Numbered from the stretch's first letter, positions 16,244 through 23,962 are shown. The stretch: DNA of 44,134 bases from Frankia nepalensis (GCF_016786325.1 NZ_JADWYU010000221.1:1-44134); one strand, 5' to 3'. Notes: a model not told the origin generated them from the letters alone. A program made the numbers and translations.

Positions 16244-16247
16244 GGCT

Positions 16248-16286
16248 GTCGCCTCAAGGTCGCTTCGCGACCTTGAGGCGACTTTT
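16248..16286. terminator. bidirectional terminator between lipoprotein gene 6 and the nucleotidyltransferase gene
   Basis: GTCGCCTCAAGGTCGC (16248-16263) pairs perfectly over 16 bp with 16267-16282 around a TTC loop and is followed by TTTT. It begins 4 nt after the lipoprotein stop and overlaps the stop codon (16285-16287) of the convergent gene. It is the clearest intrinsic terminator in the window. Confidence 0.9.
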
Positions 16287-17385
16287 AGCCGAAGGTTGGG
16301 AACTCGGGGCCGAAGATGGCGGCCCAGAGGGCGACGGCGTCCTCGTGGTGGCCGTCGGCCTCCGCGAGGACCGCTCTTTCCGAGTAGGACCGGGCGAGGC
16401 GGATCGACTCGCGGAGCGCGCCGAGGTCGTCCGGCCGCAGGTAGGTCGACAGGTCGCCCCCGACGTCGGCCGGGTCCTTCATCGACAGGCCGGCCTCGTC
16501 CATGTGCCGGAACACCGTCGCCAGCCCCTGCCGGGTGTTCAGGCCGCGGCCGGCCAGCACCGTCCCGGCCAGCGCCTCGATGTGGAACGAGCGCAGGTGG
16601 CTGCCGCACACCCGGTTCCACGCCTTGAGCAGCCGCACCGCCGAGATCACGCGGGGACCGAGGTCCTCGGTCCAGCCGGCGTGCCGTTCGGGGCGGGTCG
16701 GCAGCCAGCCGCCGACCCGGTCCGGCATCACGTAGCCGGCCCGGGGATGGTCGAAGGCGGGCACGAGGTGCACGTCCGGCGGCGAGTCGTAGACGACCCG
16801 CAGTGCCTGGCCGCGGGTGCCGATGGTCTGCACCCGGTCGCCGCCGATCGCGCCCCGCACGCAGAGCAGCAGGTCACGCGAGTCCCAGCGGAACCGCTTC
16901 CAGGCACCCCCGGCCGCGCTGAACACGGCGAAGATGTCGACCTCGTCCAATGGGCGGATCATGGTGTCCCGGCCGGCCGACCCGATCGTGGCCACCCCGA
17001 CGAGCGGCAGCGCGCAGCGCGGCGGGAAGATCGCGCGCAGCGCGCGCTCGGCCTCGTCCCGGCGGGCGTCGATCACCGCCTTGTCGTCGGCGGACAGCCG
17101 GACCATGTCGTCGAGCTTCGCGAACGCGCGCGCCGTCGTGCCGACGAGCAGCGGGCCGGTCATCGCTCCGGTGTGCGGGCCGGTGGCTCCCGTCGGATCG
17201 GCGTAGCCGAGCTGGGAGGCCCGCGGGTGCGCTCCCGGCGAGTCGTTGTGCGGGAACAACGCGTTCGGGGCGCCCGGGCCGGACTCGTCGGGCCTCCGCC
17301 AGTGCGGCGGGATGATCAGATGGTCGTAGGTGACCTCCGCGGGCGGGGTCTGCGACGAGACCGGGCGTGGGGTATCGATGCTCAT
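16285..17385 (-). CDS. CD-NTase-like nucleotidyltransferase (orphan)
   Basis: 366 aa. The core has the polymerase-beta/cGAS-type signature: GSAGRDTMIRPLDEVDIF, with the GS at 135-136 and acidic metal ligands at E148 and D150, and a third acid in SPPDVHLVPAF (D204). A helical half follows (AVRLLKAWN, LRSFHIEALA), as in the SMODS/OAS-like group that makes cyclic or linear oligonucleotide signals. About 80 extra residues precede the core. ATG 17385 has GGGGAGGTG at 5-nt spacing, so it is preferred to the upstream open frame (to 17514). No recognisable CBASS effector, Cap2 or Cap3 gene is adjacent, so an antiphage role is only a possibility; a house-keeping nucleotidyltransferase cannot be excluded. 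Confidence 0.8.
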   Translation of the reverse strand: MSIDTPRPVSSQTPPAEVTYDHLIIPPHWRRPDESGPGAPNALFPHNDSPGAHPRASQLGYADPTGATGPHTGAMTGPLLVGTTARAFAKLDDMVRLSADDKAVIDARRDEAERALRAIFPPRCALPLVGVATIGSAGRDTMIRPLDEVDIFAVFSAAGGAWKRFRWDSRDLLLCVRGAIGGDRVQTIGTRGQALRVVYDSPPDVHLVPAFDHPRAGYVMPDRVGGWLPTRPERHAGWTEDLGPRVISAVRLLKAWNRVCGSHLRSFHIEALAGTVLAGRGLNTRQGLATVFRHMDEAGLSMKDPADVGGDLSTYLRPDDLGALRESIRLARSYSERAVLAEADGHHEDAVALWAAIFGPEFPTFG

Positions 17386-17798
17386 GCTGCACCTCCCCGG
17401 CGCATTGCGCCGACCGTCGGGATCCCCCTCCCGGACACACGCCGACCCCCACGCCGGCGCGAATCCCGCGTCCGGAGGCCGGGGTGGCGCCTCCGGTCGC
17501 GACATCGTTCCCATGGTGCCTCAGGTCGTAACCGAGTGAACAGCCGGGACACCCCACAGCGGACCAGAAGATAAGCACCGGCGAAGAAACAAGGGCTCAA
17601 CCGCTGTCGGCTTGCCGACAGTCTGCCAGCACCCACGGCCCGCGCGCGCGTCGAAGAACACCTGGGACCAGGGCGCCCACCTGCGAAGATAACGCGGAGA
17701 ACCGGCTTCACCACACGTCGACCCCCACCGGCGGGTGGGACGAAGGCGGACCCAGCACCCCAGCCCGCTATCACTCTCCGTGAGGTGGCTCCAAGGGG
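17386..17798. other. gap upstream of the nucleotidyltransferase gene
   Basis: No gene is supported. It contains the palindrome at 17604-17621 and a short hairpin CCCACC/GGTGGG (17724-17739) that could end the GNAT transcript. Confidence 0.4.
17604..17621. promoter_or_regulatory. CTGTCGGC-TT-GCCGACAG inverted repeat
   Basis: Two perfect 8-bp arms are separated by 2 nt. It lies about 220 bp upstream of the nucleotidyltransferase start and about 180 bp beyond the GNAT stop. An operator is the simplest reading. Confidence 0.45.
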
Positions 17799-18335
17799 TC
17801 AACGAGTCGGCGGCCGGCACCAGACCCGCCAGCCAACGGTGATCACGACCCGGGTCGGGACGAACGACGTCGTCGCGGCGAGCCGCTCGGCCGCCGGGCT
17901 GCCGGCACGGACGCGGGTCTCCACCAACGCGAACCGGTTGGCCTCCAACCAGCTGGCGAGCGCCCGGATGATCTCGGCGGCATACCCGCGCCGGCGCTCC
18001 GCCGGGCCGATCACCACCGCGACGGCCGCCCGCCTGGCCCGGGTGTCGGCCCCGAGCAGCCCGACCGCCGCGGCGTCGTGGTCGCGGACGACCCAGGTCA
18101 GCATGGCGCGGCCGGCGCCGGCCCGGTGGCGCAGCTCGTGGCGCAGGGCCGCGGGCTCCGCCGTCCCGCGCGCGTCCGGGCCGGCGAACAGCCCACCGAC
18201 GCCGAGGCCGGGTGCCGGGCGCGGCGCCAGCGCCACCTTCTGGGCGAGCTCCTCGGCGACATACGCCGCGTTCCACAGCGTCACCGGCAACGCCTGCAGC
18301 CGCGTGGTCGTCAGCGTCGGCCCGTCATCGCCCAT
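17799..18335 (-). CDS. GNAT-family N-acetyltransferase
   Basis: 178 aa. The acetyl-CoA-binding motif ERRRGYAAEIIRALASWL fits the GNAT R/Q-x-x-G-x-G/A loop, followed by a beta strand and FALVETRV. The substrate cannot be told. ATG 18335 has GAGGT at 5-nt spacing; GTG 18347 is in frame upstream. It follows the epimerase-like gene by about 50 nt on the same strand, so the two are probably co-transcribed. The start region, including ribosome site and ATG, is duplicated (18331-18374), creating a ten-codon leader ORF whose stop overlaps this start. Confidence 0.75.
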   Translation of the reverse strand: MGDDGPTLTTTRLQALPVTLWNAAYVAEELAQKVALAPRPAPGLGVGGLFAGPDARGTAEPAALRHELRHRAGAGRAMLTWVVRDHDAAAVGLLGADTRARRAAVAVVIGPAERRRGYAAEIIRALASWLEANRFALVETRVRAGSPAAERLAATTSFVPTRVVITVGWRVWCRPPTR

Positions 18336-18374
18336 CGGGGACCTCACCCAGTCCCATCGGTGACCTCACCCGGC
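18331..18374 (-). repeat. 22-nt tandem duplication of the GNAT ribosome site and start codon
   Basis: 18331-18352 and 18353-18374 are near-identical (core CCCATCGGKGACCTCACCC). On the minus strand each holds GGGTGAGGT followed by ATG. The outer ATG (18357) opens MGLGEVPDGR and stops at a TGA just inside the GNAT gene, a layout suited to translational coupling. Confidence 0.75.
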
Positions 18375-18387
18375 GGCAGACGACCGG

Positions 18388-19608
18388 TCATCCGCGCCGG
18401 GACGGCTCGCGGACACCGAGCAGGCCGCGCTCGCGCAGCCAGGCCTCGGTACGGCCCATCCCGTCGGCGAGCTCCACCCCGGGACGCCAACCGGTCAACG
18501 CCGTGATCCGGTCGCCGGAGCAGCGGCCCGTCCTGGTGACGTCGGCGACGGTGAGCGGGCCGAGGTCCATCCGGGTCCGAGGGTCGACTCCCGCCGCGAG
18601 CCGGGCCCCGAGCCCGCGAACCACCCCAAGGGCGGTCGAACCGACCGACGGGCCGACGGCGCCGGCCTGGCCCGCGTCCCCGTTCGCGCGTCCCTGGCCG
18701 CCACCGGCGGAGGCCGCCAGGGCGTCGCCGGGCTCGGACCGGCCGCCGCGGCGCGACTCGACCCGGCCGCGCATCCGACCGACCGCCAGCGTGGCGTCGT
18801 CCAGCGCGCCGTACATCCGGGCCGGCACCGAGCGCGGCGCCGGCAGCTCCAGCATCCGGCTGTAGTAACCGGCGAACTCGGCGACGGTGCAGGGCGACGG
18901 GCCGGTGACGTGCAGGGTCTCGCCGCGGGCCCGGTCCGTGCCCGCGGCCGCCAGCACCGCGGCCACCACGTCGTCGATGTGAACCGGGTTGAGCCACCCG
19001 GCGCCGCCGTCGAGCAGGACGAAGCGGCCGGCGCGCAGCAGGAGCACGGGCCAGACCGTCCAGCGGCCGGCACGCGGCCCGTAGGCGTCCCCGAGCCGCA
19101 GGATGGTCGCGGGCAGGCCGGACGCGGTCGCGGCGCTCACCGCCTGCTCGGCGGCGGCCAGCGTGTCCGCCCGCGCGTCGCCGGTCAGCCCGACCGGGGC
19201 GGTCTCGTCGACGCCGTCGGCGATGTCCGGGCCGAGCACCGACACGCAGGACAGGTGCACGAGGCGGCGAGCCCCGCCGCGGGCCGCGGCGTCGAGCACG
19301 GTCGCCGTCCCGCCGAGGAGCACCTGGCGCATCCGGGCCGCCGGCACGCGGGCGCGGCCGGCCGGCCGGCCGCCGCGGATGCGCGGCAGCTCCCCGACCC
19401 CGCCCATGCCGACCGCCGCCGCGTGCACCACGAGGTCGACGCCGACCAGTTCCTTCTCCCAGTCGCCCGGCCGGCTGACGTCCGCGGCGTGCACCCCGGG
19501 GCCGCGTGCGACGTCGAGCGCGACGACCTCATCCCCGCGCCCGCGCAGGGCGTGGGCGATCGCCCCGCCGACGAATCCCGCCGCGCCGGTGACCACCACC
19601 CGAGCCAA
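18388..19608 (-). CDS. NAD-dependent epimerase/dehydratase-like protein (extended SDR)
   Basis: 406 aa. The N-terminal Rossmann motif TGAAGFVG (7-14) binds NAD(P), and LDV at 31-33 suits a dinucleotide-specificity position. GWLNPVHIDDVVAAVL is a typical extended-SDR block near the C-terminal half. Oddly, the segment that should hold YxxxK (around 145-155, DTLAAAEQAV) has neither Tyr nor Lys, so catalysis by the usual route is doubtful. A Gly/Ala/Ser-rich insertion lies at about 285-325. The start is TTG 19608 with AGGAGG at 6-nt spacing. It is likely co-transcribed with the GNAT gene. Substrate unknown. Confidence 0.78.
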   Translation of the reverse strand: MARVVVTGAAGFVGGAIAHALRGRGDEVVALDVARGPGVHAADVSRPGDWEKELVGVDLVVHAAAVGMGGVGELPRIRGGRPAGRARVPAARMRQVLLGGTATVLDAAARGGARRLVHLSCVSVLGPDIADGVDETAPVGLTGDARADTLAAAEQAVSAATASGLPATILRLGDAYGPRAGRWTVWPVLLLRAGRFVLLDGGAGWLNPVHIDDVVAAVLAAAGTDRARGETLHVTGPSPCTVAEFAGYYSRMLELPAPRSVPARMYGALDDATLAVGRMRGRVESRRGGRSEPGDALAASAGGGQGRANGDAGQAGAVGPSVGSTALGVVRGLGARLAAGVDPRTRMDLGPLTVADVTRTGRCSGDRITALTGWRPGVELADGMGRTEAWLRERGLLGVREPSRRG

Positions 19609-19862
19609 CGTCAGCCTCCTGACCGCCTGCCGGCACCCGTCCCAGGCACCGGCGCCGGCGCGTGGATCGCGCCCGCGTCAACCGGTGCGCTCGCGGCCGC
19701 GCGAGGCGCCGCCATTGTCGCGCGACTGTCGCACGACCGGGAACGAGCATGCCGCATCACAGCACACCGGGACCTCGGCCATGTCCAGCACCCAGGGCAC
19801 CACCGTAACGACGCACCACCCACGGGCACCGCTCGGCCCACTCGACCCACTCCGCCTTCCGG
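19609..19862. other. gap upstream of the epimerase-like gene
   Basis: Only the AGGAGG ribosome site of the epimerase-like gene (about 19615-19620, minus strand) is recognised here. Confidence 0.4.
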
Positions 19863-20516
19863 TCAGGTACGGCCGTTCTCCACGGCGGCCAGCTGGGCCG
19901 CGCCCTCCTCGTCCGTCGCCCGCGCGGCCGCCCCGCCGCGCCGGCCGGCCCGGCGGCGCAGCAGCTCGCCGGCCACGCCGGACGCGACGGCGAGGACGAG
20001 GACGACCGGCGCCAGCCACCAGGCCATCTCCTCCAGGAAGGGGACGGAGGCGGCCACATATCCCAGCGAGGTGAGGCCCGTGCCCCAGATCACCGCTCCC
20101 ACCACGGCTACGACCATGAAGCGTGCCGGTGGCATTCGCACCGCTCCAGCGAGGATCGGGGCGAAGGTACGCGCCCACGGCACGAAACGCGCGGCAATCA
20201 GGGTGATAGCCCCGAAACGTTCGTAAAACGCCTCAGTGCGTTGCAATGTTTTCTTATGGCGCCGTTCGAGCCACGGTCGGCCGAGCCGCCGTCCGGTCAG
20301 GTAACCGACCCAGACGCCGGCCACCGCCGCCACGGTCACCCCCGCCGCGAGGACCGGCAACGAGATCTCGTATTTCGGGTCCGCCGCCATGAGGCCGGTG
20401 GCGAACAACATCGCGTCGCCCGGCAGCCAGAACCCGAACGGCACGCCGCTCTCCAGGAAGACGATCATAAAGACGGTCGCATACAGAGTCAGGCCGGATA
20501 GACGGTCGACATCCAT
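19863..20516 (-). CDS. DedA-family membrane protein
   Basis: 217 aa, predicted inner-membrane protein of the DedA/SNARE-associated group, members of which are linked to polyprenyl-phosphate or phospholipid transfer across the membrane. Marks are FLESGVPFGFWLPGD near the N-terminus, LTGRRLG, and ITLIAARFVPWARTFAPILAG, which holds the conserved Arg and re-entrant loop. Four or five hydrophobic segments are visible, and the tail is basic and then acidic. The frame is open up to 20681, but the family N-terminus begins at ATG 20516; no strong ribosome site precedes it. Confidence 0.88.
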   Translation of the reverse strand: MDVDRLSGLTLYATVFMIVFLESGVPFGFWLPGDAMLFATGLMAADPKYEISLPVLAAGVTVAAVAGVWVGYLTGRRLGRPWLERRHKKTLQRTEAFYERFGAITLIAARFVPWARTFAPILAGAVRMPPARFMVVAVVGAVIWGTGLTSLGYVAASVPFLEEMAWWLAPVVLVLAVASGVAGELLRRRAGRRGGAAARATDEEGAAQLAAVENGRT

Positions 20517-20872
20517 GGATTCAGTGTGCAGGGCGGACGGGGCCTGGCCCCAGCAACGCCGGCACGCCGTTGCGGGCAGGCCACGCGGGGGCCGTCCGCT
20601 CGGCCAGCGTCGCCCGGACCGCCAGGACGCCCTCCGGGCCGGAGGCCCGGATCGCCAAGCCACACGCGCTGGAGGCCGCAAGCGGCTCCCTCAGGGAGCC
20701 CCCGCGTCATACCCTTCGCGCAACACCCGCCCACAGCGTGAGGGTTCCGGTCGCGCCCCCGTTCGCGTCGTCCCACTCCTGGCCGCCCGCCGGTCAGGAG
20801 TGGACCGACGCGCCTGGAGGCCGAACGCGCCCCGCCTACTCGGTGATCCGACGCCTTTGACAGGAGCCTTCG
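20517..20872. other. divergent region, DedA gene / fba
   Basis: No gene is supported. It contains a GGCTCCC/GGGAGCC hairpin (20684-20700) and a 9-bp inverted repeat CCACTCCTG/CAGGAGTGG (20773-20781 with 20795-20803), 70 bp before the fba start, which may be an operator. Confidence 0.45.
20773..20803. promoter_or_regulatory. inverted repeat upstream of fba
   Basis: CCACTCCTG and CAGGAGTGG are perfect complements separated by 13 nt. The position fits an operator or a leader hairpin; no factor is known. Confidence 0.4.
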
Positions 20873-21907
20873 ATGCCTATCGCGACGCCAGACGTCTACG
20901 CCGAGATGCTCGACCGGGCGAAGGCGAACGCCTTCGCCTACCCGGCGATCAACGTGACCTCGTCGCAGACGCTCAACGCCGCGCTGCGCGGCTTCGCCGA
21001 AGCCGGTAGCGACGGCATCATCCAGGTATCCACGGGTGGAGCCGAGTACCTGTCCGGATCGACGATCAAGAACATGGTGCTCGGCGCCGAGGCGCTGGCC
21101 GAGTTCGCGCACCACGTCGCGAAGGCCTACCCGATCCAGATCGCCCTGCACACGGACCACTGTCCGGCGGACAAGCTCGACTCCTACATGCGCCCGCTCG
21201 TCGCCATCTCCAAGGAGCGGGTGAAGGCCGGCCGCGACCCGCTGTTCCAGTCCCACATGTGGGACGGCTCCGCGGTGCCGCTGGAGGAGAACCTCAAGCT
21301 GGCCGAGGAGCTGCTCGCGGACTGCAAGGCCGCGAACATCGTGCTCGAGGTGGAGATCGGCGTCGTCGGCGGCGAGGAGGACGGCGTCGTCGGCGCGATC
21401 GACGAGAAGCTCTACACCACGCCCGAGGACATGTGGCGGACCGCCGAGGTGCTGGGCACCGGGGAGAAGGGCCGCTACATGCTCGCGGCCACCTTCGGCA
21501 ACGTGCACGGGGTCTACAAGCCGGGCAACGTGAAGCTGCGCCCGACCATCCTGCGCGACGGCCAGCAGTACGTGGCGTCCAAGCTGGGACTCGGCGGCGA
21601 CGCCAAGCCGTTCGAGCTGGTCTTCCACGGCGGCAGTGGCTCGGAACTCACCGAGATCCGCGAGGCGCTCGACTACGGCGTCGTCAAGATGAACGTGGAC
21701 ACCGACACCCAGTACGCCTTCACCCGGCCGATCGCGGACCACATGCTCAAGAACTACGACGGCGTGCTGAAGGTCGACGGCGAGGTCGGGATCAAGAAGA
21801 CCTACGACCCGCGCACCTACGGCAAGTCCGCCGAGGCCGCCATGGCGAAGCGGGTCGCCCAGGCCTGCGCGGACCTGCGCTCGGCCGGCACGACGCTCGG
21901 CGCCTGA
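20873..21907 (+). CDS. fba: class II fructose-bisphosphate aldolase
   Basis: Zinc-dependent aldolase joining or splitting fructose 1,6-bisphosphate, dihydroxyacetone phosphate and glyceraldehyde 3-phosphate in glycolysis and gluconeogenesis. 344 aa, full length for the class IIA type. Marks are ALHTDHCPADKL (zinc His and catalytic Asp), VLEVEIGVVGGEEDGV, TFGNVHGVYKPG (zinc His) and VFHGGSGS with NVDTDTQYAF for phosphate binding. ATG 20873 follows CAGGAG at proper distance. In many actinomycetes this gene lies near purA and a DUF3151 gene; here the rpf region is inserted between them. Confidence 0.97.
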   Translation: MPIATPDVYAEMLDRAKANAFAYPAINVTSSQTLNAALRGFAEAGSDGIIQVSTGGAEYLSGSTIKNMVLGAEALAEFAHHVAKAYPIQIALHTDHCPADKLDSYMRPLVAISKERVKAGRDPLFQSHMWDGSAVPLEENLKLAEELLADCKAANIVLEVEIGVVGGEEDGVVGAIDEKLYTTPEDMWRTAEVLGTGEKGRYMLAATFGNVHGVYKPGNVKLRPTILRDGQQYVASKLGLGGDAKPFELVFHGGSGSELTEIREALDYGVVKMNVDTDTQYAFTRPIADHMLKNYDGVLKVDGEVGIKKTYDPRTYGKSAEAAMAKRVAQACADLRSAGTTLGA

Positions 21908-21963
21908 CCGACCCTGCCCGGGGCTCCACCGCCCGCCGCTCCGCTCACCGACCCGATCCGACC

Positions 21964-21985
21964 CGGCGCCAGGCCCACGGCGCCG
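21964..21985 (+). terminator. possible terminator after fba
   Basis: CGGCGCC (21964-21970) pairs with GGCGCCG (21979-21985) around 8 nt, 57 nt past the fba stop. No T-run. Confidence 0.4.
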
Positions 21986-22060
21986 CTCGCGTCCGGCGGT
22001 CAGGCGGGCGGTGGGCCCCGTCCGCTCCCACCGAGCCTTCTCCTCTTCCTCTTCTCTCCT

Positions 22061-22096
22061 CTTATTCCTCTCTATCCGCTTATTCCTCTCTATCCG
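22061..22096 (+). repeat. two identical 18-nt repeats in a pyrimidine tract
   Basis: CTTATTCCTCTCTATCCG occurs twice in a row. It lies within a strongly pyrimidine-biased stretch (about 22037-22130) rich in CTCT and TCCT, unlike the rest of the window. Confidence 0.85.
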
Positions 22097-22412
22097 CGAG
22101 CCGTGGCCGTTCCTCTCTCCGCTCTCTCCGCTAGCCGCGGCCGCGGACATGTCCGGGCCGAGGCCGCAAGGGGCTCACCTCACGCCTTCGTCGCGGGAAC
22201 GGGCGGACGGCCGCGTCCCGTGGCGCCTCCGGCCACGGCTGCTCCCTTCGGTCCGCGACGCTCCGGCTCATCACCGCTGATTCGCGCGCGGATCCGGCGG
22301 ACTTCACGTTCGCGGTGCCCGCCGAACGCCGATCTCTCGACGTGGGTTCGAGGCAGGACAGGACGGGGCGGGCCGATCCCGCCCGGCACGAAGATCAAGA
22401 AGCCGGCCCGGC

Positions 22413-22475
22413 GGTCGGCGGTCGGCGGTCGGCGGTCGGCGGTCGGCGGTCGGCGGTCGGCGGTCGGCGGTCGGC
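22413..22475 (+). repeat. nine perfect copies of GGTCGGC
   Basis: A 7-nt unit is repeated nine times without change. It lies outside any supported gene. Such perfect short repeats expand and shrink by slippage, so copy number should differ between strains. Confidence 0.95.
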
Positions 22476-22576
22476 GACTGTATACATTTCGCGGCGCCCA
22501 GCGCGGCCCAGGCACCCACGCGACAAGATCCACGCAGGGCGCTCCCAGCTCCTCCGCGATCTTGTCGGGATCACCC

Positions 22577-22774
22577 GACCGCTGATTCGCGCGCACAACC
22601 GCCGATCATGAGTCGCCAGGAGCCGCGACACCCCTCCTGATCATCAGACCCGTACGCCGTTCGGCGCTTCCTGTCCGTTTTGTCCCCGAGTTCCCGTACG
22701 CATCTGACGATCTACGGACCAGGCCGGGCCAAGACCCAACGAAGATCGCCACATGCGTGCGCGGATCGGCGCCG
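22577..22774 (-). mobile_element. MITE-like element, copy 1 (~198 bp, inverted ends)
   Basis: The ends are 31-nt inverted repeats, 22577-22607 and the complement of 22744-22774, sharing the core ATYCGCGCRC followed by ARCGATC-like ends. The interior aligns colinearly with the element at 37468-37664 when read on the minus strand: an AGATCGYCAGAT block 62 nt from the end in both copies, then GGACAAAACGGACAG at 89 nt (88 in the other). By eye the copies are roughly two-thirds identical. It has no coding capacity. It could be a non-autonomous transposon or a repeated structured RNA. Confidence 0.7.
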
Positions 22775-23524
22775 CGGGATCCGCGCACGTGAACGTCCAC
22801 CGGATGCGCCACAGCACGGCGAGCCAGCGCCTCCTGTGCCCGATTGCCGGCCGCGCCCGCCGGTGGTCACGACCCAGCCGGGCCCATGGTCCCGGGAAGG
22901 CTGGAATAAAGATCACACAGGACGGCGGAACGGGCCGGCCTCGCCGGGGTGGTACCGGCCCCTCGATGGCCATGTGGCCTGTGCCGTCCGCCGGGGCGAG
23001 CCGGCGGACACCGACGGTCGCCTGGGCCACCGTCGGGCCGGCAGGCACATCCGGCATAGTCACTATCCGCAAGATTCACCACACAGTGTGCCACTTTCAC
23101 GGATCACGCCAGGATCACTCCGCCCGGGAGGGCGAGGTGGCGAGCCCAGAAGATCCAGAACTGCCCGTACCCGACCAACTACCTTCGGTCGCGCATTCGG
23201 GACGCGTCCGGCGGATGTAGCCAGGATCGCATTTCTCGCGAGTCCGGCCCGAGGCACTCTTTCGGGCGGCAGACTGGTAGGTTTCTTTTCGCGTGCGACA
23301 GGCGGGCCACACACCACCCGCGCATGGCGCGCGATCTCTGTCAAAACCACTTCTTGGGGTGGGAAACGACCGCCGGCTGGATCTTCGGCGGCGAGTGACG
23401 ACACGCCGGTGGCGGACGCCGCGAAATTTAGATGAGCGCGCGCACGCGCGCGTTAGCAGTGTTAACAGCGGGTTTCAAGAACCGACACGCCGGTGTGGCC
23501 TTTTTCACGTGCCCTATTCGGTGC

Positions 23525-23554
23525 TTGTCGCCACGCCGCGGAATGTGGTTATGG
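23525..23554 (+). promoter_or_regulatory. promoter-like sequence before riboswitch 1
   Basis: TTGTCG (23525-23530), an 18-nt spacer and TTATGG (23549-23554) precede the c-di-AMP riboswitch by about 90 nt. Confidence 0.4.
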
Positions 23555-23642
23555 TCTTCGCCGTGCCTGACGACAGGACAGGCATCCACCGGGCGGCACG
23601 CCGAATCCTGCCCCCGCCCGGCGAGTTTTGAACCAGCGGCAG

Positions 23643-23962
23643 GAACGGGGGACCCGAATTCCGGACGCCAGGACCAGAGACCCTGGAAGAAACCGGGCAT
23701 CGCCAGCGCGGCTTCATAAGCGCCGCGCCGGGCTGGCCCGAGAAGGCGTCCTTGGGGTGAAGCCGACCGACATCCGCGATCGTTGGAAGCGCGCCAGACC
23801 GCGCTCTTTCAAGGACACATGACGGAGACGTCGCGTCGCCGGGCTATACGAGCCTTTCCAGCTAACCCAATCGACCGATGACACACGGTGCGTGAAGGTG
23901 ATGGAAAAGGCTCGCTCTTCCCCAGCCCGAACCCGACAGCTCACCTCGCAGGCGTGGGGAAA
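23643..23962 (+). ncRNA. c-di-AMP (ydaO-type) riboswitch upstream of rpf gene 1, enlarged
   Basis: The conserved ydaO segments appear in order: ACGGGGGACCCG near 23646, CCTTGGGGTGAAGCC near 23750, and CAGCCCGAACCCGACAGCTC near 23923, with GCAGGCG at its end. Actinobacterial rpf genes are known to be controlled by this riboswitch, which lowers expression when c-di-AMP binds. Compared with the second copy, this one has about 70 extra nt in the first variable arm and about 100 in the second. The ribosome site of rpf starts directly after the aptamer, so folding could mask it. Confidence 0.85.

Larger units (their letters stand above)
21908..23642. other. gene-free stretch of about 1.7 kb
   Basis: No frame here gives a recognisable protein. 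In order it holds a terminator candidate (21964-21985), a pyrimidine-rich tract with an 18-nt duplication (22061-22096), a lone terminal-repeat-like unit (22272-22302), nine GGTCGGC repeats (22413-22475), a ~198-bp element with inverted ends (22577-22774), a promoter-like pair TTGTCG/TTATGG (23525-23554) and the start of a riboswitch leader. From about 23220 the DNA is less GC-rich, with T-runs. Confidence 0.6.

Noticed and set aside
13615-17574. 1319-codon open frame on the plus strand
   Set aside because: It runs across the MMPL gene, lipoprotein gene 6 and the opposite-strand nucleotidyltransferase gene in a wrong frame; its product is Arg/Gly/Pro-rich without domains.
22345-22375. tRNA-like GGGTTCGAGGC segment
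   Set aside because: The T-loop-like piece has no matching acceptor, D or anticodon arms around it.
22413-22475. CRISPR array
   Set aside because: The repeats are 7 nt and contiguous, with no spacers and no cas genes nearby.
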